From positions 1 to 53,593 of the forward strand of contig JAYPDM010000007.1 in NCBI GenBank assembly GCA_038125265.1: a stretch of DNA of 53,593 bases. The letters are read 5' to 3'. Position numbers and translations under genes: made by a program. This document shows, in pieces, positions 8,483 to 17,700 of the stretch; position 1 is the first letter of the stretch, and each line of letters begins with the position of its first letter. The notes beneath the pieces are model-generated. The model had not been told where the DNA came from. It ran no database searches and worked only from the letters and a program-made list of their open reading frames with translations. Source of the DNA: JAURFX01 sp038125265 (lineage in GTDB: Bacteria; Pseudomonadota; Gammaproteobacteria; Steroidobacterales; Rariloculaceae).

Positions 8483-9064
8483 TTATTGTTTTTCAAGCAT
8501 CGCGCATGAACTACTCCCAAATGTTTTTTGTTTGATGAGCTTAAAGACGCCGTCATATCTTTGGGAGACAGTATTAATTTCTTTTATAAAATTTATAGAG
8601 GGTCTTTCGAGTATTAATTTCATACCTTTTTTGAGCTCAGCCGTACTTAAAACATCAATGATAGATAAATCATGTTCATAAGGAGGATCAACAAAAATGA
8701 TGTCGAAATGAGATAGATTATGACTTTGTATAAAATCTTCAGCACTTTGACAAATTACCTCGAGATCAAGTTCTAAAGTTTTAATATTCTCTTGAATAAG
8801 TTCTTTGCTCACTGGATTGTTGTCTACTGCAATTCCTCCGTTTGCCCCCCTTGATAAGGCCTCAATCAACATCACACCCGTTCCAGCAAATAAGTCTAGA
8901 CAGTACTTTTCTGTAATATGTGGGGCTAACCAGTTAAAAACTGTCTCCCTGAGTATGGCCTTGGTTGGCCTAAGGCCCTTATGCTCTCTAAAGTAAATAT
9001 TCCTTCCACGGTATTTGCCGGCAATGACTTTAACCTGATTTTTATTCTTTTGATCAAATCTCAT
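8483..9064 (-). CDS. rsmD: 16S rRNA (guanine(966)-N(2))-methyltransferase
   Basis: A 193-residue SAM-dependent methyltransferase that modifies G966 in helix 31 of 16S rRNA. Visible motifs are KVIAGKYRGR at the N terminus, LRPT followed by RETVFNWL, the SAM motif LDLFAGTGVMLIEALSRGA, and the catalytic DIIFVDPPYE. The family assignment is clear. It is the first gene of the rsmD-coaD-ggt unit and diverges from rpoH across a 94-bp spacer that holds the CIRCE-like element. Confidence 0.95.
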   Translation of the reverse strand: MRFDQKNKNQVKVIAGKYRGRNIYFREHKGLRPTKAILRETVFNWLAPHITEKYCLDLFAGTGVMLIEALSRGANGGIAVDNNPVSKELIQENIKTLELDLEVICQSAEDFIQSHNLSHFDIIFVDPPYEHDLSIIDVLSTAELKKGMKLILERPSINFIKEINTVSQRYDGVFKLIKQKTFGSSSCAMLEKQ

Positions 9065-9109
9065 ATTGCAAAAATTAGATTAAACCTTTGAAATTATTAT
9101 TAATTTTTA

Positions 9110-9139
9110 TTAGCACTCTTACTACTAGAGTGCTAGAAT
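9110..9139 (+). promoter_or_regulatory. CIRCE-type operator overlapping the rpoH promoter
   Basis: TTAGCACTC (9110-9118), a 9-nt spacer, then GAGTGCTAG (9128-9136). This matches the HrcA operator CIRCE (TTAGCACTC-N9-GAGTGCTAA) at 17 of 18 arm positions with the exact spacing. A good -10 TAGAAT (9134-9139) overlaps the right arm. A -35-like TTAGCA (9110-9115, 18-bp spacer) overlaps the left arm, so bound HrcA would block RNA polymerase. The rpoH ATG is at 9159 with Shine-Dalgarno AGAGGA at 9150-9155. HrcA control is inferred; hrcA is not in this window. Confidence 0.85.
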
Positions 9140-9158
9140 TACATTCCTTAGAGGACTT

Positions 9159-10016
9159 ATGAGTACAGATATTACACTAAAAAATAATTTCGATGTGCCT
9201 TCACTATCAAGCGATAGTTTGCAGGTATATCTTAATTCTATTGCTGACATACCGGTATTGTCTGCAATAGAGGAACAAAAACTTGCAGAAAAGTTTTATA
9301 GGGATGGTGACCTTGAAGCTGCCCAATCCCTGATCGTAGCCAATCTGAAGTTTGTAGTACATATAGCAAAAAGTTACAAAGGCTATGGCATTAATCTCTC
9401 AGATCTTATTCAAGAGGGCAATGTAGGCTTGATGAAAGCTGTAAAAAGATTTGACCCAACTTTAGGAGTAAGGCTTATATCATTTGCGGTCCACTGGATT
9501 AAAGCAGAGATTCATGAGTACATCTTAAAAAATTGGAAGCTCGTTAAAATTGCCACCACTAAGGCACAACGAAAACTATTCTTTAATTTAAGAAAATCAA
9601 AAAAGAATCTGGGTTGGCTCTCAAAAGAAGAGACAAAAAGGCTCGCTCTGGACCTTGGTGTCAAGGAATCCGATGTAATGGAAATGGAAAAAAGAATGTC
9701 ATCCAATGATGTTTCTTTTGATCCTTTGGAGGATTCTGATGATGAGTTTACTCCTTCCTCTTTCGTCACTGATGAAGCAATTAATCCCTCGCTGATTATT
9801 GAAAATGAGGATTATGAAAGCACCTACCAAGCCAGACTTCTTGAGTCTCTTGATCTACTTGATCAGAGGAGCAAAGACATTGTCCAAAAAAGATGGCTTA
9901 ATGAAAATAAAGCCACGCTTCATGAGCTCGCTGATGCCTATCAGGTCTCTGCCGAACGTATTAGACAAATAGAAAACCAGGCACTCTTGAAGCTCAGAGA
10001 AAGTATTGCTCAGTAA
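9159..10016 (+). CDS. rpoH: RNA polymerase sigma-32 (heat-shock sigma factor)
   Basis: A 285-residue sigma-70-family protein. Region 2 contains LIVANLKFVVHIAKSY, DLIQEGNVGLMKAVKRFDP and ISFAVHWIKAEIHEYI. The RpoH box QRKLFFNLRK, diagnostic for sigma-32, follows at about residues 132-141. Region 4 has the helix-turn-helix VSAERIRQIENQALLKLR. The length matches E. coli RpoH (284). It directs transcription of chaperone and protease genes on heat shock. Its promoter is overlaid by a CIRCE-like operator, which suggests an extra layer of HrcA repression. Confidence 0.97.
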   Translation: MSTDITLKNNFDVPSLSSDSLQVYLNSIADIPVLSAIEEQKLAEKFYRDGDLEAAQSLIVANLKFVVHIAKSYKGYGINLSDLIQEGNVGLMKAVKRFDPTLGVRLISFAVHWIKAEIHEYILKNWKLVKIATTKAQRKLFFNLRKSKKNLGWLSKEETKRLALDLGVKESDVMEMEKRMSSNDVSFDPLEDSDDEFTPSSFVTDEAINPSLIIENEDYESTYQARLLESLDLLDQRSKDIVQKRWLNENKATLHELADAYQVSAERIRQIENQALLKLRESIAQ

Positions 10017-10067
10017 ATCTTCTTTCTGATTAATATCCCTTAAACTTAATTATGATATTCTCGAAGT

Positions 10068-10769
10068 ATGACTCGGAAAATCATTGCTATTGTAGAAGAT
10101 AACCCACAACTCCTAGAAAACTATACGCAAGCATTTGAGTCTTATGGCTATGACATTTTAGGATTTTCAAGTAGAGAACAAGCTGAGAAAAGCTTTCTCA
10201 ATAAACTTCCTGATTTGGTGATGATTGATATTAACCTCAATGATGAACCTGAAGGTGGTTTTGATCTTTGCCAGTTTCTTCGCGAAAAAAGTAAAACCTT
10301 GCCTATCATTTTTTTGACATCTATGGATCAGGAGCATGATGTCATTTCTGGTCTTAGAATGGGGGCTGATGATTATATAAGTAAATCGGTAAGCCTAAAC
10401 CTTTTGCATGTCAGGATTGCTAGCTTATTCAAGAGACTCGAAGCAAGACTTGATAAGCAAAGCTATGGATCTAATTTTCTTGAGTTGGGCAAAGTAAAAA
10501 TTGATATACCTAAAATGGAGATTTTCTGGAATGATCTTTTAATTCCCCTAACCGTCACCGAATTTCTTATTACTTATGCACTGGTAAAAAATAATGGCAA
10601 GGTCCTATCAAAATCACAGTTAATTGAGCACTCTGAAATATTTATTGATGAATCAAGTGTAGTTACTCAGATCAAACAAATAAGAAAAAAATTTCTAGTC
10701 AGTGATGATAAATTTGACTCCATCAAAACGAAATACGGTGCCGGATATCAGTGGCACTCAGAGCATTAA
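10068..10769 (+). CDS. pdsR: OmpR-family response regulator, PdsR-like
   Basis: A 233-residue two-domain regulator. The receiver (residues 1-120) has the acidic pair ED near the start, phospho-acceptor Asp in MIDINLND and the conserved Lys in ISKSVS. A winged-helix Trans_reg_C domain (about 140-233) ends in TKYGAGYQW. The sequence and its paired kinase resemble the 'proteobacterial dedicated sortase system' regulator family (PdsR), named for its usual linkage to a sortase. No sortase gene occurs here. The paired kinase gene starts 2 nt after the stop. Assignment to the PdsR subfamily is from memory of family features and is moderately certain. Confidence 0.75.
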   Translation: MTRKIIAIVEDNPQLLENYTQAFESYGYDILGFSSREQAEKSFLNKLPDLVMIDINLNDEPEGGFDLCQFLREKSKTLPIIFLTSMDQEHDVISGLRMGADDYISKSVSLNLLHVRIASLFKRLEARLDKQSYGSNFLELGKVKIDIPKMEIFWNDLLIPLTVTEFLITYALVKNNGKVLSKSQLIEHSEIFIDESSVVTQIKQIRKKFLVSDDKFDSIKTKYGAGYQWHSEH

Positions 10770-10771
10770 AG

Positions 10772-12748
10772 ATGTCTAAGTATCTGATAGCATGGTTTAT
10801 GTTCATCATAGTATTTTTTTTTCTAAGTACACAGCTGTACTTAAGATCACTAGAGGGCGTGGTAAGGCAAAACATAGAAAGCAGCTCAAAAATTTTCTTT
10901 GATAGATCATTTGATGATTTCTCAAACTTAGGTTTGAATGAGAGTTTTCCAATTGACCCCTTGCCAGCTGAAGGATTTTATATTCCTTTCTCTGACTCCT
11001 CTTATTTCGCAATAGATGGAAGTATCGAGGATTGGACTTCAGACCTGAGTCATTATTCCTATTATGAGCTCTTTGAGAATATTACTTTAAAAACATTCTC
11101 TGATAATAGAAGCACATTCTTTCTTATTGAGTCTAAAGAAGGGGATACAGTTTCGAATAGCCAGATCAATAGCTTAGATAATAGGGTTATTTTAGATCTT
11201 GGAAGTTATAATTTACTCCTTACATTAATTATTCAACCTAATACTTCACTTCTTGCTACCACGACTAATAGAGATAACTACTCTCCCTCAAGTCAAATTG
11301 TCAATGAAGTTGAAGCTTATTCCGTCATCAATGATTCCGGCTATCATTTAGAATTAAGAATTCCAAATTATTTTATTGGTAATGAACTTGGATTTTCTTT
11401 TTTTGATAGCAATGAGGAAAATAATCCTCAATTCATGCAGGGTTCTATTTTTCCCGTTCTTTTTAGCAGATCCGATTCAAATAGTACTTTTTACTATGAC
11501 GCATTAGCTGGTTATGAGGCAATTACCTCAACCAATGGATGGGTCATCAAATCAAGTATTTTTAATCGAGATACCGATGAGGATCTGAATAATAATATTC
11601 TGATTAAAATTTACAGGACATACTTCCAATACCCCCTACAACGTTTAAATTTTAGTCAACAACGCAGCGGTAATGTCTACAGCGATTTTGGGATCAATAG
11701 GGATCAATTAGATTTAAATGAATATAGCTGGATACAGAATGAGCTGACGGATCATAGATATTTTTTATTCCATCAAGAAAGGCTCATTGGAGATAGAGCG
11801 TTTACTCAATTAGGAATCATTCCTTATGATCCTATTGCTAACATCGATAAATATTTATTCGATCGTTTTATAAATTTTTTATTATTAATTGCAATTGTAT
11901 TATTTGCCTTTCCTTTTTTTTATGACAGATTTCTTAAACTTAGAATCAAAAAATTATCATTTGCGGTATCAAATTTAATCGGACCCAAGGGAGAGGTAGA
12001 ATATTATTTACCAAGGAAAGTGCCAGATGACGAGATCGGCAAGTTATCAAAAAATCTATCGAAAGTATTTAGCCGGCTTCGTTCTCAAAGAGAATACCTA
12101 TCAACCATAGGATCAAAGTTATCTCATGAATTACGTACACCTTTAGCAATCATAAATACTACTATTGAAAATAATACAAATACTGAGAACCTCAAAGAAA
12201 CAGATAGATCTAAGATTCTGGATGCAACCAAGCGTATAGATTTTATACTTAGCAAAATGAGCGAGGCTAATCGACTGGAGGATTTTATCGATAACTCCTC
12301 AAGAAACACTTTTAATCTTTATGACTTTTATTTTAATTATTTCAATGCATTCTCTGAGATCCATACAAACTTATTTAATCTTGAATTCAAAAAAGCTGAA
12401 GACTCAAATAATCAATTTTATGGCTCCCAGGATCTACTTGCTCAGGCATTGGATAAAATCACAGAGAATGCCATTGATTTTTGTTCCAATCCTCCAATTC
12501 AAGTTTCAGTCACACAAAATGCACATTTACTTAAACTTTGCATTAGCAATCAAGGGCCACAAATTGCTGAATTTGATTTAGCAAATATTTTTCTTCCATT
12601 GTTTTCTACCAGAAAGCATAGAACTAGCACTAACTTGGGTCTAGGCCTCTACATGGCAAAATCCATCATTAGCTCTCATCATGGTGAATTACGTGTTTTT
12701 AATCACTCGAAAGGCGTCCAAGTAGAAGTTATATTTGTGCTCGATTAG
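10772..12748 (+). CDS. pdsS: Membrane sensor histidine kinase, PdsS-like
   Basis: The protein is about 658 residues from the ATG at 10772; an upstream in-frame GTG (10751) would overlap the regulator gene. TM1 spans residues 4-24, followed by a long periplasmic domain (about 25-365) with FAIDGSIEDW, reminiscent of CBM9-like sugar-binding folds. TM2 is at about 366-385. A HAMP-like linker, HisKA with H452 in SHELRTPLA, then HATPase with N-box ITENAIDF and G-box LGLGLYMAKS follow. This layout matches PdsS kinases of the dedicated sortase system. The ligand is unknown. The 3' end lies 1 nt from the convergent msrA. Confidence 0.78.
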   Translation: MSKYLIAWFMFIIVFFFLSTQLYLRSLEGVVRQNIESSSKIFFDRSFDDFSNLGLNESFPIDPLPAEGFYIPFSDSSYFAIDGSIEDWTSDLSHYSYYELFENITLKTFSDNRSTFFLIESKEGDTVSNSQINSLDNRVILDLGSYNLLLTLIIQPNTSLLATTTNRDNYSPSSQIVNEVEAYSVINDSGYHLELRIPNYFIGNELGFSFFDSNEENNPQFMQGSIFPVLFSRSDSNSTFYYDALAGYEAITSTNGWVIKSSIFNRDTDEDLNNNILIKIYRTYFQYPLQRLNFSQQRSGNVYSDFGINRDQLDLNEYSWIQNELTDHRYFLFHQERLIGDRAFTQLGIIPYDPIANIDKYLFDRFINFLLLIAIVLFAFPFFYDRFLKLRIKKLSFAVSNLIGPKGEVEYYLPRKVPDDEIGKLSKNLSKVFSRLRSQREYLSTIGSKLSHELRTPLAIINTTIENNTNTENLKETDRSKILDATKRIDFILSKMSEANRLEDFIDNSSRNTFNLYDFYFNYFNAFSEIHTNLFNLEFKKAEDSNNQFYGSQDLLAQALDKITENAIDFCSNPPIQVSVTQNAHLLKLCISNQGPQIAEFDLANIFLPLFSTRKHRTSTNLGLGLYMAKSIISSHHGELRVFNHSKGVQVEVIFVLD

Positions 12749-12749
12749 C

Positions 12750-13313
12750 TTAAATTTTACAGGCGACACCAAGCCCCTTCATAGCACAATAACCATTAGG
12801 ATTTTTAGCAAGGTATTGCTGATGATATTCCTCTGCGAAGTAGTACTTATCTAGAGGTTCAATGGTTGTTGTAATTGGCTTGTCATTGAATTTTTCATTG
12901 ACGGACTTTTGATAATTCAACAGCGAGTGGTTTGCTATCTCAGAGTGTTTTTCTTCAAAATAAAAAATAGCAGACCTGTATTGTGAGCCAATATCATTGC
13001 CTTGCCTCATGCCTTGCGTAGGATCGTGCTCTTCCCAAAAGTGCTTTAATAATTGCTCATAGGTTATGATCTCGGGTTGAAAGATAATTTGAACTGTCTC
13101 AACATGCCCCGTTGTACCAGTACAGACCTCTTGATAGTTGGGGCTAGGAGTATTTCCTCCTGTGTATCCCACTGAAGTTGAAATCACTCCTTCGAGACGC
13201 CAAAAAAATCTTTCTATGCCCCAAAAACAACCCATACCAAAGTATGCCTGATGGCAGGTATCAGAATATGGCCCGGAAAGCGGAGTCCCAAAAATATGGT
13301 GAATGGTATTCAA
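12750..13313 (-). CDS. msrA: Peptide methionine-S-sulfoxide reductase A
   Basis: A 187-residue enzyme reducing S-epimers of methionine sulfoxide in proteins. The catalytic motif GCFWG gives nucleophile C29, and the protein also has VGYTGG, PNYQEVCTG, GHVETVQ and the resolving-Cys region near the C terminus (CAMKGLGVACKI). The start is TTG at 13313, immediately after the gltD stop; there is no ATG before the catalytic motif except M27 within it. It is apparently the third gene of gltB-gltD-msrA. Confidence 0.94.
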   Translation of the reverse strand: MNTIHHIFGTPLSGPYSDTCHQAYFGMGCFWGIERFFWRLEGVISTSVGYTGGNTPSPNYQEVCTGTTGHVETVQIIFQPEIITYEQLLKHFWEEHDPTQGMRQGNDIGSQYRSAIFYFEEKHSEIANHSLLNYQKSVNEKFNDKPITTTIEPLDKYYFAEEYHQQYLAKNPNGYCAMKGLGVACKI

Positions 13314-14795
13314 TTAGATGGTTGCAGTAATAGGTGCTTCAAGATCAGACTCGCCCATTAAAAAAGTATCGATCGCTTTAGCTGCCCCCCTGCCTTCATT
13401 GATCGCCCAAACAACTAACGATTGTCCTCTTCTGCAATCACCTGCAGTAAATATATTTGGAACATTAGTACTAAAACTTCCATGACTTGCCTTAATGTTA
13501 GACCTTTGATCAAGCTCAAGTCCTAATTTATCTGCAAGAGAAGCCTCAGGACCTAAAAAACCTAAAGCTAAAAAAACCAAATCCGCGTTTAGCACCTCTT
13601 CAGAACCCTCAACTTCCACCATTGAAATACTTCCGTTCTTATTTTTCCACTCGACATCACAAATTTTTATACCAGTCACATGCCCAGAAGCATTTTTGAT
13701 GAATTCTTTCGTTAATTTTCCATAAGATCTTGGATCATCCCCGAACTTAGCAATCGTTTCTTCGTGTGAATAATCTATACGATAAATTTTAGGCCATAAA
13801 GGCCAGGGATTATTGACAGATCTTTCCTCAGGCGGAGTTGGCAAGAGCTCCAAATTAATAATACTTTTGCAACCATGCCTTAGAGAGGTTCCTATACAGT
13901 CGGCGCCAGTGTCACCCCCACCAATGACAATGACATCTTTATCTTTGGCGTTGATGTATCCTTTTTCTTTAAGTCCATCTTTGAGATAAGATTTTGTGTT
14001 TTTTGTTAGAAATTCCATCGCCATATGAATACCCTTAGCATCGCTTCCAGGTATATCCAAAGACCGAGCATTGGTTGAGCCAACGGCAACTAAAATAGCA
14101 TCAAAATCCTGAAGAGCATTTAGGCTTTCCTCAGAATCACCAATATTCATATTTGTCTTAAACTCGATGCCTGCCTCAGCCATCATTTGAACTCTGTTAT
14201 TAACGAGTTCCTTCTCTAGCTTCATATTGGGTATTCCGTACATAAGAAGACCGCCAATGCGATCAGCCCGTTCAAAAACTGTCACCTCATGACCTGCTTT
14301 ATTCAATTGATCAGCTGCTGTTAATCCGCATGGTCCTGAACCAATGATAGCAATCCTCTTTCCCGTTTTTTCTTTTTCTCTTTTGTGCTCTACCCATCCT
14401 TCTATTAAGGCTTTGTCGATAATTGCATTTTCAATATTTTTGATGGTAACTGCTGGATCAGATATGCCCAATACACAAGCGCCCTCGCAGGGAGCAGGAC
14501 AAGTTCTGCCAGTAAATTCGGGAAAGTTATTGGTTTGAGACAGGCGTTCGTAAGCTTCCTTCCATCGGCCTTTGTAGACAAGATCGTTCCATTCAGGAAT
14601 GAGGTTGCTGATTGGGCATCCATTATTCGATTGACAAAATGGGATGCCGCAATCCATACATCTGGCACCCTGTATGGATAATGCCTTATCATTGGCAGGT
14701 GTATAAATTTCTTTGAAGTCACCAAGCCTCTCAGCTGGATCTCTGTAAGCGACATTACGTCTGGGATATTCTAAAAAGCCCGTTGGCTTACCCAT
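13314..14795 (-). CDS. gltD: Glutamate synthase (NADPH) small chain
   Basis: The protein is 493 residues from ATG 14795 (MGKPTGFLEYPR). A longer frame to 14834 exists but is rejected, because a perfect Shine-Dalgarno site sits 7 nt before 14795. The N-terminal domain has two Cys-rich iron-sulfur motifs, CMDCGIPFCQSNNGCP and CPAPCEGAC. It then has the FAD motif AIIGSGPCGLTAAD, the NADPH motif VIGGGDTGADC and a C-terminal TAGDCRRGQSLVVWAI. It supplies electrons from NADPH to GltB. Its start overlaps the gltB stop by 8 bp. Confidence 0.97.
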   Translation of the reverse strand: MGKPTGFLEYPRRNVAYRDPAERLGDFKEIYTPANDKALSIQGARCMDCGIPFCQSNNGCPISNLIPEWNDLVYKGRWKEAYERLSQTNNFPEFTGRTCPAPCEGACVLGISDPAVTIKNIENAIIDKALIEGWVEHKREKEKTGKRIAIIGSGPCGLTAADQLNKAGHEVTVFERADRIGGLLMYGIPNMKLEKELVNNRVQMMAEAGIEFKTNMNIGDSEESLNALQDFDAILVAVGSTNARSLDIPGSDAKGIHMAMEFLTKNTKSYLKDGLKEKGYINAKDKDVIVIGGGDTGADCIGTSLRHGCKSIINLELLPTPPEERSVNNPWPLWPKIYRIDYSHEETIAKFGDDPRSYGKLTKEFIKNASGHVTGIKICDVEWKNKNGSISMVEVEGSEEVLNADLVFLALGFLGPEASLADKLGLELDQRSNIKASHGSFSTNVPNIFTAGDCRRGQSLVVWAINEGRGAAKAIDTFLMGESDLEAPITATI

Positions 14796-17700
14796 TGAAT
14801 AATCCTCCTTGAGCATCGCCTTCCTCATCGTCAATGTCAGCTTCTATTTCCTCATCATGCTTTCTTCTCTCCTCAAGCACTCTCTTGTAATCCGTAGGCA
14901 TGACTTTGATAAACTCTGATAGATTAATAGGCCATTCATCTAGAATTTTCCTCGCTACCTCAGATTTTGTATATATATAATGATGCTCAATCAGCTCAAA
15001 AAGCTCAGCGATATCCTCATCGGATTCAACAGGATCGAGTTCAACGGTTCCTAGATTGCACTTGCTCTCAAAATTTCCATTTTTGTCCCAAACATAGGCG
15101 ATTCCTCCAGACATCCCTGCGGCAAAGTTGATGCCTGTCTCTCCCAAAATAACTGCCCGTCCACCAGTCATATATTCACAGCCATGATCACCAACACCCT
15201 CAACGACCGCTTTGGCTCCAGAGTTTCTCACACAAAACCTCTCCGCCGCTTTGCCACGCAGATATGCTCTACCGCCGGTCGCGCCATAAAGCGCGACATT
15301 GCCAAGAAGAATATTTTCCTCGGCAACAAATGGGCTTTTTGAGTCAGGGTAAATAATTATTCTTCCTCCTGAGAGTCCCTTGCCGACATAATCATTTGCA
15401 TCGCCCTCAAGTTCTAAGGTCAGGCCTCTCGCGATAAAGGCTCCAAAACTTTGTCCTGCGCTACCATTAAATTTAACGTGTACAGTTCCCCTTGGTAAAC
15501 CACGCTCACCATACTTTGTTAGAATTTTATTGCTTAACATGGTCCCTACCGTTCTATTAGTATTGCCTATCGGTAATTCAATTTTAACGGATTCACCCCG
15601 CTCTAAAGCGGGTGCAGCCAATCTTATAAGTTCATTATCAAGAGCCTTATCAAGCTCATGATTCTGCTGAATAGTTTGTCTCGTGCCTGCTTCGGGCCTC
15701 ACTTCACTTGCATTCAAAAGCAGTGGACTTAGGTCAATGCCATCTGCCTTCCAATGATCAATTGCTTTTTTAGCGTCAAGGATATCAACCCGCCCTATCA
15801 TTTCATCAATGGATCTAAAGCCAAGCTTTGCCATAATCGTTCTTGCTTCCTCGGCGACAAGATAAAGATAGTTAACTACATGGTCTGGCTGGCCTTTAAA
15901 TTTTTTCCTAAGAGTCGGGTCTTGCGTTGCGATCCCGACAGGACAAGTATTTAGATGACATTTACGCATCATAATGCAACCCATCGCAATAAGGGGTGCG
16001 GTTGAGAATCCCATTTCCTCTGCCCCTAATAAAGCTGCGATCACAACATCTCTTCCAGTTCTTAATCCACCATCAGTCTGTAAGACAACACGACTTCTTA
16101 AGTCGTTTAGTACTAATGTCTGATGGGTTTCTGCAATACCTAACTCCCATGGCAATCCTGCATGCTTGATACTTGTTAGAGGTGAGGCTCCGGTACCGCC
16201 TGAGTCCCCAGAGATTAAAATATGATCAGCATGCGCTTTTGCGACGCCTGACGCAATAGTTCCAACGCCTACCTCTGAGACTAATTTGACACTAATTCTC
16301 GCAGCTGGATTTGAATTTTTTAAATCATGTATCAATTGAGCAAGATCCTCAATTGAATAAATATCATGATGAGGTGGCGGGCTAATGAGTCCTACGCCTG
16401 GTGTGGAGTATCGAATCCTAGCAATAAAATCATCAACTTTTTTTCCCGGTAACTCACCGCCCTCTCCCGGCTTTGCCCCTTGAGCCATTTTGATCTGAAT
16501 TTCATCGGCATTCATGAGGTACCATAAGTTCACACCGAACCGACCTGAAGCCACTTGCTTGATGGATGAACGCCTACTGTCCCCTGAAGGCATCGCATTG
16601 TATCGCTCAGGATCTTCACCACCCTCACCCGTATTGCTTTTGCCACCGATTCTATTCATTGCAATGGCAAGCGTTTCATGTGATTCAGATGAGAGCGATC
16701 CAAGGCTCATTGCACCGGTGCAGAACCTTTTCATAATTGCTGAAGCAGATTCAACCTGATTCAGAGGAATTTCTGGTCCATTGATGCCAAACTTAAATTC
16801 TAATAGTCCCCTCAGTGTTGCTTTTGCTTGTGAATCCTCATTCATGAGTTTTGCATAGTCGTTATATACATCAGCGTTTCGCTCTCTGGATGACTGCTGT
16901 AACTTAGCAATGGCATCTGGGAACCAAGCATGTACCTCCCCGCCAGAGCGCCAATGGAACTCACCGTGGTTACCTAGATTATTTGATCTGCGATTACCGA
17001 ATCCTAATCTATGACGTCTTATGCTTTCTTTTTCTAGGACATCAAAACCGACCCCTTGGAGACGGCTTGCCGTTCCTGTAAAGCATTTATGCATTACCTC
17101 ATCTCGTAGGCCTACTGCCTCAAATATCTGGGCTCCTTTGTAGGAGTGAAGCGTCGAGATCCCCATCTTGGCCATGACTTTAAGTATGCCTTTGGCCACT
17201 CCCTTTCTGTAAGCCGTGACTATTGCGTCATCGTTAGAGAGTTTTTTATCTAATAAATTCTCTTTTCTTGCCTGCCAAAGTGCTTCAAAGGCTAAATAAG
17301 GATTGATGGCATCTGCACCGAATCCGATCAATAAGCAAAAATGATGGACCTCTCTGGCCTCGCCCGACTCAAGAAGAATTCCAACTTTACTTCGCTTAGA
17401 TTTAGCTACCAATTTTTGGTGTACTGCCCCACAGGCAAGCAAGCTACTCACTGCAATTCTGTTTTCATTCACATTTCTATCAGAGAGAATAATTAAGCTA
17501 AAGCCCTCATCAACTGCATTTTCAGCCTCATTAGAAATACGGTCTAGCTGATGAATCAGGTTTGATTCCCTTTCATCAATTGCGTAAGTAATGTCAATTG
17601 TTTTTGTTTTCCAATTTTTATGGTCAATATTTTTTAGTGAAAAAAGTTCCTTATTTTTTAGGATAGGGTGCTTAATTCTTAGTCGGTGACAATGCTCTTC

